A DNA stretch of 36,073 nucleotides from an uncultured Lachnospiraceae bacterium (GTDB lineage Bacteria; Bacillota; Clostridia; Lachnospirales; Lachnospiraceae), in contig CAMNMC010000098.1 of NCBI GenBank assembly GCA_946544235.1, positions 1-36,073 of the forward strand. The letters run 5' to 3'. The position numbers and the translations under genes were made by a program. The notes beneath the pieces are model-generated. The model was given only the letters and a program-made list of their open reading frames with translations. It had not been told where the DNA came from and made no database searches. This document shows positions 1 to 6,494 of the stretch, in pieces; position 1 is the first letter of the stretch; each line of letters begins with the position of its first letter.

Positions 1-144
1 CTTACGGTAACAAATACCAGACAGGGTGTCATCCCTACCGGAATAGAGACATGTGTCTTTGAACTTATTGGTCTGTCCATACTGTTTATTCTGATGATAA
101 TTCTGTTCATAAGACGTAAGAACAGATATTGTGAAGAGGAATAA
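1..144 (+). CDS. C-terminal end of a membrane-anchored surface protein (partial)
   Basis: The open frame enters from outside the window and ends at a TAA. The visible 47 residues consist of a short polar stretch containing VIPTG, a hydrophobic segment of about 20 residues rich in L, I and F, and a basic tail (FIRRKNRYCEEE). A PTG-like motif, one membrane helix and a positive tail is the layout of cell-wall sorting signals or simple C-terminal membrane anchors in Gram-positive surface proteins. The motif is not a standard LPXTG, so sortase attachment is only a possibility. The rest of the protein, and hence its function, is not visible. A strong terminator follows directly. Confidence 0.6.
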   Translation, partial: LTVTNTRQGVIPTGIETCVFELIGLSILFILMIILFIRRKNRYCEEE

Positions 145-152
145 CTAAAACT

Positions 153-187
153 AAAGCGATGCATCGATTGTGGTGCATCGCTTTTTT
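153..187 (+). terminator. Rho-independent terminator of the partial surface-protein gene
   Basis: A perfect 11-bp inverted repeat (AAAGCGATGCA / TGCATCGCTTT) with a 10-base loop runs into a T tract nine bases after the stop codon of the partial gene. Confidence 0.9.
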
Positions 188-276
188 GTTGAATGATGCA
201 ATAGAACCGGTGCATCGTTTTTGAGTTTCAATATGTACATTTTTCCTCAGCAGTTATTTTTTCTTTGGTATTCAGA

Positions 277-408
277 TTATTCCGAAATCGCATCATCCTG
301 TTTATGCTTGTCCCAGAAAATGAATCCCAGCAGGAAAACATAAATTGCTACTGAATAGAAAAATGTGAATGCCAAAAGGGGAACTGATACTTCGTTTTTG
401 TTTTTCAT
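277..408 (-). CDS. Small single-span membrane protein, 43 residues, unknown
   Basis: This small minus-strand frame encodes MKNKNEVSVPLLAFTFF... followed by more hydrophobic sequence and a charged tail ending DKHKQDDAISE. One long hydrophobic stretch (about residues 9-32) would cross the membrane once; the basic start and acidic end suggest the N-terminus is inside. An AAGGTG ribosome binding site lies nine bases before the ATG. The gene stands alone between two plus-strand units. I recognise no family. Small proteins of this shape often act as subunits or modulators of larger membrane complexes, but nothing nearby names a partner. Confidence 0.6.
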   Translation of the reverse strand: MKNKNEVSVPLLAFTFFYSVAIYVFLLGFIFWDKHKQDDAISE

Positions 409-523
409 TGATCATAACACCTTACTTTATTTGTTATTTATGTAGATTACGCTCTGATTTGTAATGCAATTATAGCATTAAAACGCTGTTTCTACCAATG
501 GATTATCTTGAATATTTTACCAC

Positions 524-552
524 TTGTTATAATACGTTGTATAAAGTATAAT
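524..552 (+). promoter_or_regulatory. Predicted sigma-A promoter
   Basis: A TTGTTA -35 element and a perfect TATAAT -10 element are separated by 17 bases. The predicted start near 559 would transcribe the hairpin region and then the short frame at 672-746. Confidence 0.55.
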
Positions 553-558
553 CAATTC

Positions 559-650
559 ATAAGGTTGTATGTGCGGCGGAAGAGCGAATATCTGAGGCAC
601 AGGCAGGGTGTTACTGTGATCTGCGAACACCGTGCCAGGGGTTATTTTTT
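559..650 (+). ncRNA. Possible small structured RNA, unassigned
   Basis: Downstream of the predicted promoter, GGCAC (596-600), a six-base bulge and GGTGTT (607-612) pair with the contiguous AACACCGTGCC (626-636), giving an 11-bp interrupted stem with a 13-base loop. A T-rich tract (641-650) follows after four bases. An alternative GCAG/CTGC pairing inside the hairpin is also possible. The element could be a small RNA with its own terminator or a leader for the short downstream frame. I could not match it to a riboswitch class, 6S RNA or SRP RNA. Confidence 0.3.
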
Positions 651-671
651 ATAGAAAGTGGCGTGTTTTCT

Positions 672-746
672 ATGGGCAAATTTGTTATCAAGGAAGCAAA
701 GACAGAGATGGAGAATAAAATATCATTAACAGGGTCTGATAAATAA
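672..746 (+). pseudogene. 24-codon frame resembling the start of a DUF1508/YegP-like protein
   Basis: The frame begins MGKFVIKEAKT. From memory this is close to the N-terminus of small DUF1508 (YegP-like) proteins of Firmicutes, but it stops after 24 codons, well short of a functional domain of roughly 50 residues. Only a weak AAAGTGG ribosome binding site precedes it. It is most simply a decayed gene fragment. A short translated leader peptide behind the upstream hairpin is the alternative. The DUF1508 resemblance rests on about ten residues. Confidence 0.3.
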
Positions 747-750
747 GACT

Positions 751-790
751 AGCCGTTCCTTTATTTGTAAAAATGTCAGGGCGGCTTTTC
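751..790 (+). terminator. Predicted terminator after the short DUF1508-like frame
   Basis: AGCCGTTC (751-758) pairs with GGGCGGCT (779-786), including two G-U pairs, and is followed by TTTT. It starts five bases after the stop codon of the short frame. Confidence 0.5.
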
Positions 791-872
791 CTATATATAT
801 GAATCTGAGTTTCTTATTATATAAAAAACTTCGCGGATGCGTTGCAGCACTAGTTGCTGCTTGACGGATGTC

Positions 873-932
873 TGCTGTGTGATGTATGGCAGCTATCTGC
901 TGTTTAGATGCTGTGTGATGTATGGCGGCTAT
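873..932 (+). repeat. 24-bp imperfect direct repeat upstream of the response regulator gene
   Basis: TGCTGTGTGATGTATGGC followed by R-GCTAT occurs at 873-896 and again at 909-932 with one difference. The start-to-start distance is 36 bases. The copies lie just upstream of the two-component regulator, so they might be binding sites for it, or only a local duplication. Confidence 0.6.
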
Positions 933-972
933 TTACTTTGGGGACATTGTGTGATTCGGAAAGGGATTGGAT

Positions 973-1644
973 ATGGTACATATTTTAGTAGTTGAAGATG
1001 ATGAAAGATTAAATAAACTTGTCTGTACATTTCTTTCAGATAATGGGTTTTCCGCGACGGGCTGTATGACTGTAAATGACGCCTACGACGAGATGTATAA
1101 CAATCTGTATGAAATGATCATATCGGATATCATGCTGCCGGGTACGGACGGGTATGAATTTGCCAAAACCATCAGAGGTATAAATAAGACCATACCGATA
1201 CTTTTCATGTCCGCAAGGGATGATCTTGCATCTAAACAGAGGGGATTCCAGATAGGTATAGACGATTATATGGTAAAACCGATAGAACTGGACGAACTTC
1301 TGATGAGGGTAAATGCTCTTCTCAGAAGAGCAAATATTGAGCAGGAAAGAAAAATAACCGTTGGAAACCTTACGCTTGATGCCGATGCGATGACTGCAGA
1401 GATAGACGGTGAGGAGATTGCGCTTACAACAAGAGAATTCAATATCATATTTAAGCTTCTTTCTTATCCGAAGAAGACCTTTTCGAGAGCGGCACTTATG
1501 GATGAATTCTGGGGGATCGATTCTGATACGAGTCTCAGGGCGGTTGATGTATATGTTACCAAGCTGCGTGATAAGCTGTCGGATTGTGACGGATTTGAGA
1601 TAAAGACTGTGCGTGGATTGGGATATAAGGCGGTTTATATTTGA
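973..1644 (+). CDS. OmpR-family response regulator
   Basis: This is a DNA-binding response regulator of 223 residues, the usual family length. The receiver domain (about 1-118) shows the acidic pair D9/D10, the phosphoacceptor D52 in SDIMLPG, S80 and the conserved K102 in VKP. A winged-helix domain (about 128-222) ends with the typical VRGLGYK motif. The ATG at 973 is chosen because AAAGGGA lies about seven bases upstream; an in-frame TTG six bases earlier would sit on top of that site. The histidine kinase gene starts 22 bases after the stop, so the two form a standard pair. The ABC genes downstream are the likely targets. Confidence 0.95.
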   Translation: MVHILVVEDDERLNKLVCTFLSDNGFSATGCMTVNDAYDEMYNNLYEMIISDIMLPGTDGYEFAKTIRGINKTIPILFMSARDDLASKQRGFQIGIDDYMVKPIELDELLMRVNALLRRANIEQERKITVGNLTLDADAMTAEIDGEEIALTTREFNIIFKLLSYPKKTFSRAALMDEFWGIDSDTSLRAVDVYVTKLRDKLSDCDGFEIKTVRGLGYKAVYI

Positions 1645-1666
1645 ACTTGGTAAGGAGCGGCAGATA

Positions 1667-2839
1667 GTGGTGAAACGTAAATATATAAGTCTGTCCGGAG
1701 ATGAGCATATTGTTATTTCAAGAAATAAAGCCTCCGGGGATGAAAAAAGAGAAGATGAAAAAAAGAGCGGCGGTGCGATCGAAAATGCCTTCGGAGTCGG
1801 TAAGGTCAGGGAGTCCCGTTTTCCGCTGTCGCTTTTCTGGATAATCCTGGGGTCCTTACTTGTGCTTGCCGGAGTTCATATCGGAATCATTTTACTGATG
1901 CAGAAGTTTGAGTGGCCGGCGATCATTCAGGCACATGTAATGGTATTTTACTGGCTTTTCGTTGCCGGGCTGCTGACGTTATATGTCAGAAATACCATCA
2001 GGAAGATATATGATGTACCGCTTCAGGAATTGTCGGATGTTACGAAAGAAGTGGCCAAGGGTAATTTTGATATCAGTATAGAGCCGATTCATACAGCTGA
2101 GGATAAGATTGATTATCTGGATGTGATGATAAATGATCTGAATATCATGATCGAGGAGCTGGGGAGCATAGAGACCCTGAAACAGGACTTCATATCGAAT
2201 GTGTCACATGAACTGAAGACACCAATGGCAGTTATCAAAAATCATGCCGAGCTTATGCAGACGCCGGGATGTACGCCGGAAAGGATGAAGGAATATGCCG
2301 GTATCATAGAGGAGGCGTCAGTCAAGATGACGGAGCTCGTCTCAAATATCCTGAGGCTCAATCGTTTAGAGCATCAGAGGATAGCTCCGGAACTGTCCGA
2401 GGTTGATATCTCAAGAAATCTATGCGATTCAATAATTCAGTTTGAGGACCGTTGGGAGAAGAAAAATATAGAAGTTGACGTGGATGTTGAGGATAGAGCG
2501 GTGATTCGTTCCGATCCTGACATGCTGGAGCTTGTCTGGAATAATCTTCTTTCAAATGCAATCAAATTTACGCCTGAGGGCGGACATATAGGTGTCAGAC
2601 AGTACAGCACAGATAAATGCATAACAGTCACCGTTACTGATGACGGATGCGGGATGACGGAGGAAACAAGGAAGCATATATTTGACAAATTCTATCAGGG
2701 AGATACGTCCCATGCTACAGAGGGGAACGGTTTGGGCCTCGCTCTGACATTAAGGATAATCAGGCTTCTTGACGGAGAGATAAGCGTTGAGAGTGAACCC
2801 GGAAAAGGCAGCTGTTTTACAGTAAGATTAAAGAAATAA
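1667..2839 (+). CDS. Sensor histidine kinase with minimal extracellular domain
   Basis: This is a membrane histidine kinase of 390 residues. A charged cytoplasmic N-terminus (1-51) is followed by two membrane helices (about 53-78 and 88-107) with only about ten residues between them. Then come a HAMP-like linker, the dimerisation helix with H181 in NVSHELKTP, and an ATPase domain with N-box N297, G1 box DDGCGM (325-330) and G2 box GNGLGLAL (353-360). The near absence of an extracellular sensor is typical of intramembrane-sensing kinases that work with ABC transporters in envelope or peptide-antibiotic responses. The GTG at 1667 is chosen because AAGGAG lies nine bases upstream. The frame stays open to 1613 inside the regulator gene. 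Confidence 0.92.
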   Translation: MVKRKYISLSGDEHIVISRNKASGDEKREDEKKSGGAIENAFGVGKVRESRFPLSLFWIILGSLLVLAGVHIGIILLMQKFEWPAIIQAHVMVFYWLFVAGLLTLYVRNTIRKIYDVPLQELSDVTKEVAKGNFDISIEPIHTAEDKIDYLDVMINDLNIMIEELGSIETLKQDFISNVSHELKTPMAVIKNHAELMQTPGCTPERMKEYAGIIEEASVKMTELVSNILRLNRLEHQRIAPELSEVDISRNLCDSIIQFEDRWEKKNIEVDVDVEDRAVIRSDPDMLELVWNNLLSNAIKFTPEGGHIGVRQYSTDKCITVTVTDDGCGMTEETRKHIFDKFYQGDTSHATEGNGLGLALTLRIIRLLDGEISVESEPGKGSCFTVRLKK

Positions 2840-2858
2840 AAAGAAATAGAAAAAAGAG

Positions 2859-2899
2859 GACCGGAAAGTCAGGATGAAAAATGGCTTTTCGGTCTTTTT
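2859..2899 (+). terminator. Terminator after the histidine kinase gene
   Basis: GACCGGAAA (2859-2867) pairs with TTTTCGGTC (2886-2894) with one G-T pair and is followed by a T tract. It separates the two-component genes from the ABC genes, which would need their own promoter in 2900-3080. A TTGTTA at about 3000 with an AT-rich -10 region is a weak candidate. Confidence 0.8.
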
Positions 2900-3098
2900 A
2901 TTTTGCACCGTTCCGTAATGATTTATAAATATGTCTAAATGTGCGGGTTCGTCCGAAAAAACGGTGAAATTAACAAAACAGAAACAAAACTCAAACATTT
3001 GTTAAAAAAACCTTGTGTATATTTATGCCAATGAAAGATGAAAAGGACAGACGGTAAGTTTACCGGTGACGCAAAGGAATGTAAGGAGGATGAACAGA

Positions 3099-4100
3099 AT
3101 GCAGAAATATGATGATAAAGAAAGGCAGAACGGACCGATAGAGGTAAAGGAACTTACAAAGGATTACGGACACGGAAGAGGTGTATTTGACGTAAGCTTC
3201 TGTGTCGGCGAAGGAGAGACGCTTGGTTTTCTCGGACCGAACGGAGCCGGAAAATCAACAACGATGAGGCATCTGATGGGATTTTCAAAGCCTCAGAAGG
3301 GCCTGGCCTTGATAAATGGTCTGGACACCTGGAAGAAGCACAGCAGATTGATAAGAGATGTCGGATATCTTCCCGGAGAAGTAAATCTTCCCGATGGTCT
3401 GGATGGATACGGGTTCATAAATATGATGAGAGGTCTTAAGGGCATTGACGGAAGTGATGAGTACGCCTGCAAAAGACTTAAGGAATTGCTGGATATATTT
3501 GAGCTTGATCCGTCAGGAAGTGTAAAAAGGATGAGTATAGGCGAGAAAAGGAAGCTGGCTGTTGTAACTGCATTTATGGATGATCCGAAGATACTGCTTC
3601 TGGATGAGCCTACATCGGGACTGGATCCTGTAATGCAGGAAAGATTTACGGGATTCATCCGGGATGAGAAGAAAAGAGGGAAAACCATACTTCTCTCGAG
3701 CCATATTTTTTCGGAGGTTGAAGCTCTTTGTGACAGGATAGCGATCATTAAGGATGGGCGGCTGGTTTCAACACTTGACTCGGCAGACGTTAAGCACGGG
3801 CTGAAAAATGTATTTACAGTGTATTTTGCAGACGAAGGAAGTATGAAGGAATTTACGGAAAGCAGTGCTAAGGTTCGGGGATTTACCGGTGATCGAAGCA
3901 GCCTGGACCTGGGAAATACTATACAGAGTGTGGACATGGGAAACTGTTCGTGCAGCGTATCGGTGGATGACGGAAATATAAATACATTCATAAGACTGCT
4001 GTCATCCTTCAGGATCAAGGGTTTCAAGGAACATTCGGTCAGTCTGGAAGAGTTTTTCATGCATTTTTATAAAAATGATAAAAGCTTTGCACTGGGATAA
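3099..4100 (+). CDS. ABC transporter ATP-binding protein 1
   Basis: This cytoplasmic ATPase of an ABC-2 type exporter has 333 residues. It shows Walker A GPNGAGKST (46-54), signature MSIGEKR (145-151, degenerate relative to LSGGQ), Walker B ILLLDEP (165-171) and the switch histidine H202 in SSHIF. About 100 residues after the ATPase core form an accessory domain, as in BcrA-type proteins. The ATG at 3099 has AAGGAGG nine bases upstream. The frame is open to 3066, but an earlier start would ignore that site. A second, related ATPase follows after a tandem repeat; the shared DYGHGRGVFD at both N-termini shows that the two arose by duplication. Confidence 0.9.
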   Translation: MQKYDDKERQNGPIEVKELTKDYGHGRGVFDVSFCVGEGETLGFLGPNGAGKSTTMRHLMGFSKPQKGLALINGLDTWKKHSRLIRDVGYLPGEVNLPDGLDGYGFINMMRGLKGIDGSDEYACKRLKELLDIFELDPSGSVKRMSIGEKRKLAVVTAFMDDPKILLLDEPTSGLDPVMQERFTGFIRDEKKRGKTILLSSHIFSEVEALCDRIAIIKDGRLVSTLDSADVKHGLKNVFTVYFADEGSMKEFTESSAKVRGFTGDRSSLDLGNTIQSVDMGNCSCSVSVDDGNINTFIRLLSSFRIKGFKEHSVSLEEFFMHFYKNDKSFALG

Positions 4101-4106
4101 TACGAT

Positions 4107-4186
4107 GATAAAAAGCCGGAACGTACAGTGAATGGAAGAGAGAACGGATAAAAAGCCGGAACGTAAAGTTAACGGAAGGGAGTAAA
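4107..4186 (+). repeat. Two tandem copies of a 40-bp unit between the ABC ATPase genes
   Basis: GATAAAAAGCCGGAACGTA starts at 4107 and again at 4147, and the rest of each 40-bp unit is also similar (for example GTGAATGGAAGAGAG versus GTTAACGGAAGGGAG). The second copy supplies the GGAAGGGAG ribosome binding site for the next gene. The first copy holds a parallel site with no gene behind it. The array is non-coding. Confidence 0.9.
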
Positions 4187-4190
4187 GATA

Positions 4191-5135
4191 ATGGGTTTGG
4201 ATGATAAGAGGACCATGGATCACTCTGAGGAAGTCATTAGGGTAGATCATATAACAAAGGATTACGGACATGGAAGAGGTGTATTTGATTTTGATTTTTC
4301 AATCAGAAAGGGCGAGGTTTACGGACTTGTAGGGACCAATGGCAGCGGGAAGACTACGACTATGAGGCAGCTTATGGGATTTCTGAAACCTGACAAGGGT
4401 CAGTGCAGTATACTTGGCATACCGTCATGGAAGACATCTCACAAATATATGAACAGAGTCGGCTATGTTCCGGGAGAGATTGATTTTCCGGATGTCGGGA
4501 GCGGAAGTGATTTCCTGAGGCTTCAGGCACAGTTCCTTGGAATTAAGGATATGGAATATATAAATGAATTGATAGATATGTTTAAGATAGATGTAAGTGC
4601 AGGACTCAGGAGAATGAGCAAGGGCATGAAGCAGAAGACCGCACTGGTCGCAGCTTTTATGGGTAAACCGGATGTTCTGCTGCTGGATGAACCATCTACG
4701 GGGCTTGATCCTTTGATGAGAGATACGCTTATAGAACTTATATTACGAGAGAAAAAAAGAGGATGCACCGTATTTATGAGCAGTCATATTTTTAAGGAGC
4801 TTGATGATACCTGCGACAGAGTCGGTTTCATCCATAACGGGAGATTTATAGAGGAGATCAACAGCAGCGTTTACTCTGACAGGGAGGAGAAGAGATACCG
4901 GATAGGCTTCGAGACGGATGAGAAGTTCAGAAACTTCATGGAGGCGAATCCTTTCGAGGTTGAGAGCTTTAGCCGGGAGCATCGACACGTGATCATAAAG
5001 GTGGCTTCAGGCCGGGCGGCTGATGCCAATACACTTATGAAAATACTGGCCGGATACAGCGTGAGATATATGAAGTATATGCCTTACACACTTGAAGATT
5101 ATTATATGGAAAATATAGAAAGCAAAGTCAGCTAA
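4191..5135 (+). CDS. ABC transporter ATP-binding protein 2
   Basis: This second ATPase has 314 residues. Walker A is GTNGSGKT (48-55), signature MSKGMKQ (142-148), Walker B VLLLDEP (162-168) and the switch histidine H199 in SSHIF. It resembles the upstream ATPase along most of its length but keeps different catalytic-motif variants, so the two may form a heterodimer with one permease. The ATG has GGAAGGGAG about eight bases upstream. The permease gene starts 16 bases after the stop. The export substrate cannot be read from the sequence; context with an intramembrane-sensing kinase suggests a peptide antibiotic or lipid-related compound. Confidence 0.9.
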   Translation: MGLDDKRTMDHSEEVIRVDHITKDYGHGRGVFDFDFSIRKGEVYGLVGTNGSGKTTTMRQLMGFLKPDKGQCSILGIPSWKTSHKYMNRVGYVPGEIDFPDVGSGSDFLRLQAQFLGIKDMEYINELIDMFKIDVSAGLRRMSKGMKQKTALVAAFMGKPDVLLLDEPSTGLDPLMRDTLIELILREKKRGCTVFMSSHIFKELDDTCDRVGFIHNGRFIEEINSSVYSDREEKRYRIGFETDEKFRNFMEANPFEVESFSREHRHVIIKVASGRAADANTLMKILAGYSVRYMKYMPYTLEDYYMENIESKVS

Positions 5136-5151
5136 ATGAGGAGGATGAAAA

Positions 5152-5910
5152 ATGTTCAGTTTACCGCTTTTTAAACAATCAATTAAATCAAACTGGGTTA
5201 TCTGGTCGGCAATGACGGGGGTAATGACTATACTCTGTATACAGTTTGCTGCACTGGAAATGACACAGCCTATGCTGTTTACGATATTTTACGGGATGAT
5301 GACAACGATACTTCCGGGCATCTATGTTCTGGTGACATCAAATAAACTTATAGCCGGTCAGGTTGACAAGGGCTCCATGGCATATGTATTATCAACATCC
5401 GTCAGGCGTGAAGCAGTTGCTTTTACACAATCGGTATTTATGATCACGTCACTGGCGCTTATGTTCGGAATTGAAACGCTTGCACATATTGCAATCAATT
5501 CATCGAACCCGATAAGCATGGCAACGATCGGATATACAGGTCTTGCAGGAAATATAACAACAAAGATGATCATAGAAGTAAATATCTCGGCCTTTGTAGT
5601 GTGTCTCACGCTTGCGGCAGTGTGTATGGCTTTTTCGGGAATCTTCAATTCTTCGAAGTATTCACTCGGACTCGCCGGAGCATTTGTGGGAGAATCAATA
5701 CTTGTAAATATGCTTTCAATGTTTGGAAGGCTGGGAGTTGACGGCCTTAAGGATATGAAATATGCCACAATATGTTCCTTCTACGATTATGAATCGGTTC
5801 TTTTCGGTAAGGCTGACTGGGCAGAACATCTGATAATCCCTTCAGTTATAGCTTTGGCAGCTTTCGTGACAGGCGCAGTGGTATTTAAGAAGAAGGATCT
5901 GCCGCTGTAA
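5152..5910 (+). CDS. ABC-2 type transporter permease
   Basis: This integral membrane protein of 252 residues has about six hydrophobic segments (near residues 15-35, 42-62, 95-115, 140-160, 170-190 and 225-245). The segment order, and the motif around AGQVDKGSMAYVLSTSVRR in the first cytoplasmic loop, match ABC-2 permeases that work with BcrA-like ATPases. It is the only permease in the cluster and follows the two ATPase genes with a GAGGAGG ribosome binding site. It probably forms the membrane channel for both ATPases, either as a dimer or with a partner encoded elsewhere. No clear terminator follows before the trp promoter. Confidence 0.85.
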   Translation: MFSLPLFKQSIKSNWVIWSAMTGVMTILCIQFAALEMTQPMLFTIFYGMMTTILPGIYVLVTSNKLIAGQVDKGSMAYVLSTSVRREAVAFTQSVFMITSLALMFGIETLAHIAINSSNPISMATIGYTGLAGNITTKMIIEVNISAFVVCLTLAAVCMAFSGIFNSSKYSLGLAGAFVGESILVNMLSMFGRLGVDGLKDMKYATICSFYDYESVLFGKADWAEHLIIPSVIALAAFVTGAVVFKKKDLPL

Positions 5911-5975
5911 GAGAAATACAGGGCACTACTAAGCCGTATCATCAAGCAAACAAATATCTTTTTGTAAGAAAAAAA

Positions 5976-6003
5976 TTGACAGATACCTTGAAATGTGTAT
6001 AAT
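5976..6003 (+). promoter_or_regulatory. Consensus promoter of the trp operon
   Basis: A perfect TTGACA and a perfect TATAAT are separated by 16 bases. The predicted start near 6010 begins the T-box leader. Confidence 0.9.
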
Positions 6004-6009
6004 TTAATT

Positions 6010-6394
6010 CATCTGAATAAAGTAAACCGATGACGTGGAGATAACGGTGAAAGATGTGCACCCAGAGATCGAACCCGGAGCATCAGGCAGTGACATAGTT
6101 ATTGCGAGGATGTGAGGCTGGAAGGTTCGTTGTAACAGTTCATCAAATGGACCACCGAGGGAACAGGGAAAGCCTTTGATCTATTGCCGAATGGCAGAAA
6201 GGTAAGTATCATGTTACGTGTGCGAGCGTTAATCGCTGGGGATATGATGGTATCCCGACAGAGTGCAGTAAGCTTATATAAGCCGAAGCTTTATCAAGAG
6301 CTGAGAAGGCCGGTATAGGTAAACTGAAATAAGGTGGCACCGCGAATGATTTTTCGTCCTTAGTCTGACTTAGAGTCGGACTAAGGACTTTCTT
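6010..6394 (+). promoter_or_regulatory. Tryptophan-specific T-box leader
   Basis: This riboswitch-like leader senses uncharged tRNA and controls read-through into the trp operon. The hallmark T-box element AAGGTGGCACCGCG is at 6331-6344 and is followed by a terminator that would compete with the antiterminator. The likely specifier is UGG at 6148-6150 (context AAA-UGG-ACC) on the 3' side of stem I, which would pair with the CCA anticodon of tRNA-Trp; this matches the downstream genes. The roughly 380-base length allows stems I, II and III. When uncharged tRNA-Trp accumulates, the antiterminator is expected to form and the operon to be transcribed. The T-box call is very firm; the exact specifier is inferred. 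Confidence 0.95.
6356..6394 (+). terminator. T-box-controlled terminator of the trp leader
   Basis: GTCCTTAGTC-T-GAC (6356-6369) pairs with GTC-G-GACTAAGGAC (6375-6388), giving 14 pairs with one U-G, a five-base loop and then a T-rich tract. Its 5' flank overlaps the T-box region, as needed for mutually exclusive folding. Confidence 0.92.
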
Positions 6395-6443
6395 TATGTT
6401 TATGACGAGCGTGCAACATAAAATGACTCCGGAGGAGTCATTA

Positions 6444-6494
6444 ATGAAATGCAGAAGGAGGAGTGAGGTCGATGATGATCACAGAAAAAAGTAA
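6444..6494 (+). CDS. Possible 16-codon leader peptide overlapping the trpE start
   Basis: A short frame (MKCRRRSEVDDDHRKK) begins seven bases after GGAGGAG and ends inside trpE in another frame. Its ribosome binding site is part of a hairpin: ATGACTCC (6423-6430) pairs with GGAGTCAT (6434-6441). It has no tryptophan codons, so it is not a classical trp attenuator peptide. It could be chance, or could couple translation into trpE. Confidence 0.2.
   Translation: MKCRRRSEVDDDHRKK

Noticed and set aside
559-650. SRP (4.5S) RNA or a known riboswitch
   Set aside because: The SRP GGAAGCAGC-type loop is missing and no riboswitch core motif could be matched.
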